Source of the DNA: Propionibacteriaceae bacterium
GTDB taxonomy: Bacteria; Actinomycetota; Actinomycetes; Propionibacteriales; Propionibacteriaceae
Length of the DNA stretch: 10,807 nt
Assembly (NCBI GenBank): GCA_030450535.1
Contig: JAKDIK010000056.1
Coordinates: 1-10,807 of the forward strand
Reading direction: 5' to 3'
The notes beneath the pieces were generated by a model that saw nothing but the letters and a program-made list of their open reading frames with translations, had not been told where the DNA came from and did not search any database. Positions 7,552 through 10,807 of the stretch are shown in pieces. Both the position numbers and the translations under genes were made by a program. How positions within the stretch are numbered: the stretch's first letter is position 1; every line of letters begins with the position of its first letter.

Positions 7552-7621
7552 GTCGTCCCGCCGAGGCCTGTGCTCTGGACACGAGCGCGTCGGCGTCCGC
7601 GTGGAATTGCTCGCGTCCTGA
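7548..7621 (+). pseudogene. collapsed vapC (PIN-domain toxin) remnant
   Basis: A GTG at 7548 overlaps the antitoxin stop (GTGA), the usual vapBC coupling. It reads VSRPAEACALDTS, resembling a VapC N-terminus whose LDTS carries the first PIN-domain aspartate. The frame then becomes unlike a PIN domain and stops at 7659-7661 after 37 codons. From 7583 another frame reads ERVGVRVELLAS and stops at 7619-7621, which resembles a VapC C-terminal strand. A parsimonious reading is a large internal deletion joining the two ends out of frame. A full VapC is about 130 aa; almost none of it remains before the convergent glycosyltransferase ends at 7636. The resemblance is by eye only. Confidence 0.45.
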
Positions 7622-7635
7622 ACCGGGGGCAGTCC

Positions 7636-8790
7636 TCAGACGCGACGGCCAGCGGCGGTGAGGCTGCGCACGGCTCGGTCGCGCCGCAGGTCGATGGCGC
7701 TGCGGTAGTGGCCCATGAGCTGGCGGCACAGGCTTGGCCACGTGCGCGGCTCCATGGCGTTGCGGGCGGCGTCGCCCATGGCACGCCGTTTGGTGTCGTC
7801 GCCGATGAGGTCGGCGACGTGGGCACGGAGCCCGGCGAGGTCACCGGGGGAGTACAGCCAGCCCGTGCGGCTGGGATCGATCAGGTCCACCGGGCCCCCG
7901 GAGGCCGGCGCGATCGCGGGGACGCCGGACGCCATCGCTTCTTGGATCGTCTGGCCGAAGGTCTCCAATTCTCCGGGGGTGACGAAGACGTCGAAGGACG
8001 CCACGGCGCGGGCCAGGTCCTCCCCCCGCAGCTGGCCGGTGAAGACGGCGTGGGGGAGCGCGGCCTCGAGCGCTGGCCGCTCGGGTCCGTCGCCGACGAT
8101 CACCGTCGTCACGCCCGGCACGTCGGCGATCGCGGTCAGGTCGGCCACCTGCTTCTCGGGGGCGAGGCGCCCGACGAAGCCCACGATGCGGTGGTCGGGC
8201 GGGGCGATGCTCGTGCGCCAGGTCTCGTCACGGCGTCCGGGATGGAACAGGCTGGAGTCGACGCCGCGCCCCCAGCGGGCGAGGTGGTGGACGCCGAGGC
8301 CACGCAGCTGCTCGATGCTGGCCGAGCTGGGCGCGAGGGTGAGGGTGGCGCTCGTGTGGGTGATGCGGACCCGCTGCCACAGGAACGTCTCGAACGTCGG
8401 AACGCCGTAGCGGGCGGCATAGCCGGGCACGTCGGTCTGGTAGACCGCGACCGAAGCGATGCCGAGGGCGTCCGCCGCCAGCGCGCCGCGGAGGCCGACG
8501 TTGATGGGGGAGGCGAGGTGGACGACGTCGGGAGCGAACTCGGCGAGCGTCTGCTCGAGGACGAACTGCGGCGTCGCGCACAGGCGTACCTGCTGATAAC
8601 CCGGCAGGGGCATCGACGTCATGCCGACGACGCGGACGCCTCGGTAGTCCAAGGGCGCGCCGGGCGCGTCCGGAGCGAGCAGGAGCACATCGTGGCCGTG
8701 GTCGATGAGGTGGTCGAGCACCCGCAGCACCGAGTTGACGACGCCGTTGACCTCGGGCAGGAAGGACTCGGTGATGATCGCCACACGCAT
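7636..8790 (-). CDS. GT4-family glycosyltransferase (probable mannosyltransferase, MgtA/PimB-like)
   Basis: 384 aa, GT-B fold. The N-terminal domain opens MRVAIITESFLPEVNGVVNS, with the Gly-rich acceptor loop. The C-terminal donor-binding domain has GFVGRLAPEK (204-213), IVGDGPERP (231-239) and the E-x7-E motif Glu276...Glu284 in ELETFGQTIQE, then a GVPAIAP loop (289-295). These are GT4 features, and the overall pattern is that of actinobacterial alpha-mannosyltransferases (MgtA/PimB group) that build glycolipid on the inner membrane leaflet. No signal peptide or TM segment is seen. Start: ATG at 8790, matching the family start; GGAG lies only 2 nt before it, so the RBS is poorly spaced. Longer in-frame starts would add sequence unlike the family. 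It is transcribed alone, convergent with the antitoxin and divergent from tsaE. Confidence 0.9.
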   Translation of the reverse strand: MRVAIITESFLPEVNGVVNSVLRVLDHLIDHGHDVLLLAPDAPGAPLDYRGVRVVGMTSMPLPGYQQVRLCATPQFVLEQTLAEFAPDVVHLASPINVGLRGALAADALGIASVAVYQTDVPGYAARYGVPTFETFLWQRVRITHTSATLTLAPSSASIEQLRGLGVHHLARWGRGVDSSLFHPGRRDETWRTSIAPPDHRIVGFVGRLAPEKQVADLTAIADVPGVTTVIVGDGPERPALEAALPHAVFTGQLRGEDLARAVASFDVFVTPGELETFGQTIQEAMASGVPAIAPASGGPVDLIDPSRTGWLYSPGDLAGLRAHVADLIGDDTKRRAMGDAARNAMEPRTWPSLCRQLMGHYRSAIDLRRDRAVRSLTAAGRRV

Positions 8791-8833
8791 GTCTCCATGG
8801 CACCAAGCGTGGGTGGAGGGAACCGGAGAGTTG

Positions 8834-8862
8834 CGTGACGTGTTCACGACGCACCGGTGAAC
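8834..8862. promoter_or_regulatory. overlapping palindromes upstream of the glycosyltransferase
   Basis: CGTGA-N5-TCACG (8834-8848) overlaps GTTCAC-N9-GTGAAC (8842-8847 and 8857-8862). They lie 44-72 bp upstream of the glycosyltransferase ATG, where an operator could sit. The arms are short, so chance is possible. Confidence 0.25.
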
Positions 8863-8984
8863 GATGTGCCCCGACATCGAGTCCATCGCGCCCAGTCCGC
8901 CGACAAGGGTGCCGCGTGGCGTCAGTGGGACTGAGCGAGCCGGGGCTGGTCGTGGACGCGGATCGGGTCGTGGGCGCGGCGCCT

Positions 8985-9048
8985 GTGTGCGTCTCAATGC
9001 TGCAAAACAGTGGCCTGGACGACCCTTTTGCAGCATTGAGACGCACAC
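8985..9048. repeat. perfect 23-bp inverted repeat (hairpin element)
   Basis: The arm at 8985-9007 (begins GTGTGCGTCTCAATGC, ends TGCAAAA) is the exact reverse complement of 9026-9048. The loop is 18 nt (9008-9025). The arms are much less GC-rich than their surroundings. The AAAA/TTTT ends face the loop rather than trailing the stem, and both flanking genes point away from it, so it is not a normal terminator. A REP-like or MITE-like palindromic element, or a regulatory hairpin, fits better. Confidence 0.9.
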
Positions 9049-9142
9049 GACCGACCACGCCTCGGCGAGCTGGCAGGCATGCCCTGACACCGGACCCACC
9101 ACGCCGCGCATGAGTCCTCAAGGGGCCGGATCGCCCGGGCAG

Positions 9143-9148
9143 TACGAT
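9143..9148 (+). promoter_or_regulatory. probable -10 element for the tsaE-tsaB cluster
   Basis: TACGAT fits TANNNT. A start about 7 nt downstream would give a leader of around 30 nt containing GAAGGA (9174-9179), which lies 5 nt before the ATG at 9185. No clear -35 is seen. Confidence 0.45.
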
Positions 9149-9184
9149 GGTGGGGCTCTCGCAGCCTCCCACCGAAGGAACCCG

Positions 9185-10159
9185 ATGTCTGACGCTGCCC
9201 TCGATCTGGCCGCGGCCACCCTGGCCGACGGCCGGCGGTTGGGCGTCCGCCTGCTACGGCCGGACGAGGCCGCGCTGGCCCTCGACATCGTGCAGCGGGC
9301 GTTCGCGGCCCGGCCGGTGATCGGCGCGCAGGCCCAGGCGCTGGCCGACGACGTCGACGACGTGCGCCGCGTGGCCGAGGAGGGCGGCGGCTACTTCGCC
9401 ACCATCGACGACGAGCCCGTCGGGGTCACCCTGGTCACCCGCCGCGACGACGACAGCCTGCGGATCGGGCGCGTCGGCGTCCTGCCCGAGCACCGCGACC
9501 AGGGGGTCGCCTCCTTCCTCATCGGCGTGATCGTCGACCTGCTCGCGGCGCGCAACGAGGTCGAGGTCCACCTGCTCGCGCGCAAGGAGTATCCGCACCT
9601 GCGGCGCTGGTGGCAGCGGCACGGCTTCACCGTCGACGGCAGCGAGGGGGACTGCCACGTGCTGCGCCGGCCGCTGCCGGTCAGCGTCACGGTGCCGGAC
9701 GCCGACGCCATGCGCGCACTCGGCGTCCGCCTCGCGGGGCTCTTCGCCCCCGGTGACCTCATCATCGCGACCGGTGACCTCGGCGCCGATGCCCTGGGTG
9801 AGGGTGGTCTTGCCGGCGCCGGCCTCGGGGTGGAGGGGGCCGTGATCTCGCCCACGTTCGTGCTCGCCCGCATCCATCCGTCGACCACCGGCGGGCCGGA
9901 TCTCGTCCACGTGGACGCCTACCGGCTCGGCTCGTTCGCCGAGCTGGACGACCTCGACCTGGACGCCTCCCTGCCGCGGTCGGTGACCCTGGTCGAGTGG
10001 GGCGCCGGCGTGGCCGAGCCGCTGGCGTCCGACCGCCTCGAGATCGACATCCGCCGCGGCCTCGACCCCGCCGACGAGACCCGCTGGGTCTTCCTCACCC
10101 CCCTCGGCGACCGCTTCGACCGTGCCGGCCTGGTGGCCGCCGCGAAGGAGACCCCATGA
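9185..10159 (+). CDS. tsaE: GNAT-TsaE fusion: t6A-synthesis ATPase with its P-loop segment inverted
   Basis: 324 aa. Residues about 18-163 are a GNAT acetyltransferase domain, with acetyl-CoA loop RDQGVA at 104-109. Residues about 168-324 are TsaE, the ATPase that works with TsaB-TsaD to make threonylcarbamoyl-A37 in ANN-decoding tRNAs. TsaE signatures are present: GDLIIATGDLGA (190-201), SPTFVLARIH (222-231), VDAYRL (243-248) and LVEWG (269-273). The Walker A is missing: residues 202-210 read DALGEGGLA where GKTTLTQGI is expected. The reverse complement of exactly those 27 bp (9788-9814) encodes GKTTLTQGI, so the segment is inverted in place with frame kept. As written, ATP binding should be lost; the rest of the domain shows no decay. 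RBS GAAGGA; ATGA overlap with tsaB. GNAT fusion and ATPase identity are firm; functional state is open. Confidence 0.92.
   Translation: MSDAALDLAAATLADGRRLGVRLLRPDEAALALDIVQRAFAARPVIGAQAQALADDVDDVRRVAEEGGGYFATIDDEPVGVTLVTRRDDDSLRIGRVGVLPEHRDQGVASFLIGVIVDLLAARNEVEVHLLARKEYPHLRRWWQRHGFTVDGSEGDCHVLRRPLPVSVTVPDADAMRALGVRLAGLFAPGDLIIATGDLGADALGEGGLAGAGLGVEGAVISPTFVLARIHPSTTGGPDLVHVDAYRLGSFAELDDLDLDASLPRSVTLVEWGAGVAEPLASDRLEIDIRRGLDPADETRWVFLTPLGDRFDRAGLVAAAKETP
9781..9821. repeat. inverted 25-27 bp P-loop segment between two CGGCGCCG palindromes
   Basis: CGGCGCCG occurs at 9781-9788 and 9814-9821 with 25 bp between. Each copy is its own reverse complement, so the pair is both an inverted and a direct repeat. 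Reversing the interval (9788-9814, or equivalently 9781-9821) turns codons for DALGEGGLA into GGC AAG ACC ACC CTC ACC CAG GGC ATC (GKTTLTQGI), giving GDLGAGKTTLTQGIGAGLG, a complete TsaE Walker A. The present orientation leaves an open frame. Confidence 0.95.
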
Positions 10160-10803
10160 CCGCCGTGCTCGGACTCGACACCTCGACCGTCGTCGTGGCG
10201 GGCCTCGCCGTGGCCGGGCGTGCGCCGCTGACCGCCGTCGTGGACGACACCCGCGCCCACGCCGAGGAGCTGATGCCTCTGGTGCGGCAGTTGCTCGCGT
10301 CCGCCGCTTTGACCCCGGGCGATCTCACCGGCATCGTCGTGGGGGTCGGCCCCGGACCGTTCACCGGCCTGCGCGTCGGCGTCGTCACCGCGCTCACGCT
10401 GGGCGAGGTGTTGGGCGTCGGCGTCCACGGGGTGTGCTCTCTCGACGTCGTGGCCGCGCAGTGGGCCGGGTCCGGAGCCCCCGACGAATTCGTCGTGGTC
10501 TCCGACGCCCGGCGCAAAGAGGTGTACTGGGCGCATTATGCGCGCGGCGTCCGCGTCGACGGCCCGCACGTCAGCCCCGCCGACCGCGTCCCGCCCCTGC
10601 CGCTCGGCGGTCCCGGGGCGCACCTGGTGGGGGAGCCCTCCGGACCGACCGTCCTGGACGCCGCCACGCTCGTCGCGCGCGGGCTCGACCTGCCGGACGC
10701 CGGCCGCGAGCCGCTGTACCTGCGCCGCCCGGACGCCGAGGTGCCCGGCGCGCCCAAGTCGGCCCTGCCGCAGGCGCGGCTGGGGTTCGGCCGCCGGCCA
10801 TGA
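10156..10803 (+). CDS. tsaB: tRNA threonylcarbamoyladenosine biosynthesis protein TsaB
   Basis: 215 aa, ASKHA-fold partner that dimerises with TsaD and recruits TsaE in t6A formation. MTAVLGLDTST (1-11) is the phosphate-1-like loop; RAHAEELMPL (33-42), GVGPGPFTGLRVG (63-75) and DARRKEVYWAHY (117-128) are typical TsaB stretches, and the PLYLRRPDAEVP ending is also typical. GAAGGAG (10144-10150) lies 5 nt upstream of the ATG, which overlaps the tsaE stop (ATGA). TsaB lacks ATPase function itself, so the cluster depends on TsaE for turnover, which makes the P-loop inversion upstream the more striking. Confidence 0.95.
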   Translation: MTAVLGLDTSTVVVAGLAVAGRAPLTAVVDDTRAHAEELMPLVRQLLASAALTPGDLTGIVVGVGPGPFTGLRVGVVTALTLGEVLGVGVHGVCSLDVVAAQWAGSGAPDEFVVVSDARRKEVYWAHYARGVRVDGPHVSPADRVPPLPLGGPGAHLVGEPSGPTVLDAATLVARGLDLPDAGREPLYLRRPDAEVPGAPKSALPQARLGFGRRP

Positions 10804-10807
10804 CCGC
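10800..10807 (+). CDS. start of a further gene, cut by the window edge (possibly rimI or tsaD)
   Basis: ATG at 10800 overlaps the tsaB stop (ATGA), the same coupling as between tsaE and tsaB. Only two full codons and part of a third are visible. In actinobacteria tsaB is commonly followed by rimI and tsaD, hence the guess; nothing in these bases identifies the product. Confidence 0.4.

Larger units (their letters stand above)
8791..9184. other. divergent intergenic region without a supported gene
   Basis: This 394-bp gap separates the 5' ends of the glycosyltransferase (-) and tsaE (+). It contains overlapping small palindromes near 8834-8862, a 23-bp perfect inverted repeat at 8985-9048, and a probable tsaE -10 at 9143-9148. 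The open frames crossing it are extensions of flanking genes without family resemblance. Confidence 0.7.

Noticed and set aside
8985..9048. Hairpin as a rho-independent terminator
   Set aside because: No T-run outside the stem, and both neighbouring genes are transcribed away from it.
8791..9111. Upstream extension of the glycosyltransferase
   Set aside because: The added sequence crosses the hairpin and has no family resemblance; MRVAIITESFLP is the expected start.
8864..9184. Upstream extension of the tsaE frame
   Set aside because: It crosses the hairpin and the predicted promoter; the ATG at 9185 has a good RBS.
9254..9910. Minus-strand frame containing GAGKTTLTQGIGAEV, as a separate ATPase gene
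   Set aside because: Only the nine residues from the inverted segment plus palindrome-encoded neighbours look like a P-loop; the rest is an antisense shadow of the GNAT-TsaE gene with no ATPase features.
1..10807. CRISPR arrays, tRNA or rRNA genes, transposase genes
   Set aside because: None was recognised on either strand; the only notable repeats are the ones listed.

Overview
The window is high-GC DNA (roughly 70% by eye) with dense genes, short overlaps, GTG starts and several probable leaderless promoters. It carries a type I pantothenate kinase, a holo-ACP synthase next to glmS, and a tsaE-tsaB pair. This fits the chromosome of an actinomycete, probably in or near the Propionibacteriaceae. 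That placement is inference from gene content and style; no database search was possible.

Layout: (1) 161-4034 (+) is a two-gene membrane-lipid operon. It encodes a DUF2156/MprF-type aminoacyl-phosphatidylglycerol synthase on a degenerate rhomboid-like membrane domain, overlapping by 8 bp a membrane-anchored alpha/beta-hydrolase (esterase). (2) 4079-5077 (-) is coaA (CoA synthesis), head-to-head with glmS (5076-6920, +; glucosamine-6-phosphate for peptidoglycan). Their likely ATG codons overlap on opposite strands. (3) acpS (6931-7278, +) follows glmS and uses CoA to activate acyl carrier protein. (4) 7312-7621 is a VapB/AbrB-type antitoxin gene with an operator-like palindrome over its promoter, followed by what looks like a collapsed vapC toxin remnant. 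(5) 7636-8790 (-) is a GT4 glycosyltransferase, probably a mannosyltransferase for envelope glycolipid. (6) 8791-9184 is a divergent intergenic region holding a perfect 23-bp inverted repeat. (7) 9185 to the end (+) is a translationally coupled tRNA t6A cluster: a GNAT-TsaE fusion, TsaB, and the first bases of a further gene.

The standout observation is inside tsaE. The 27 bp that should encode the Walker A residues GKTTLTQGI are present exactly, but inverted (9788-9814), between two copies of the 8-bp palindrome CGGCGCCG (9781-9788 and 9814-9821). Flipping the segment in silico restores a textbook TsaE P-loop with no frame change. As given, the protein reads through with DALGEGGLA in place of the P-loop and should not bind ATP normally. 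This is a precise, recent or reversible micro-inversion in a usually essential tRNA-modification ATPase, or else a sequencing or assembly artefact at a palindrome. The sequence alone cannot distinguish these.
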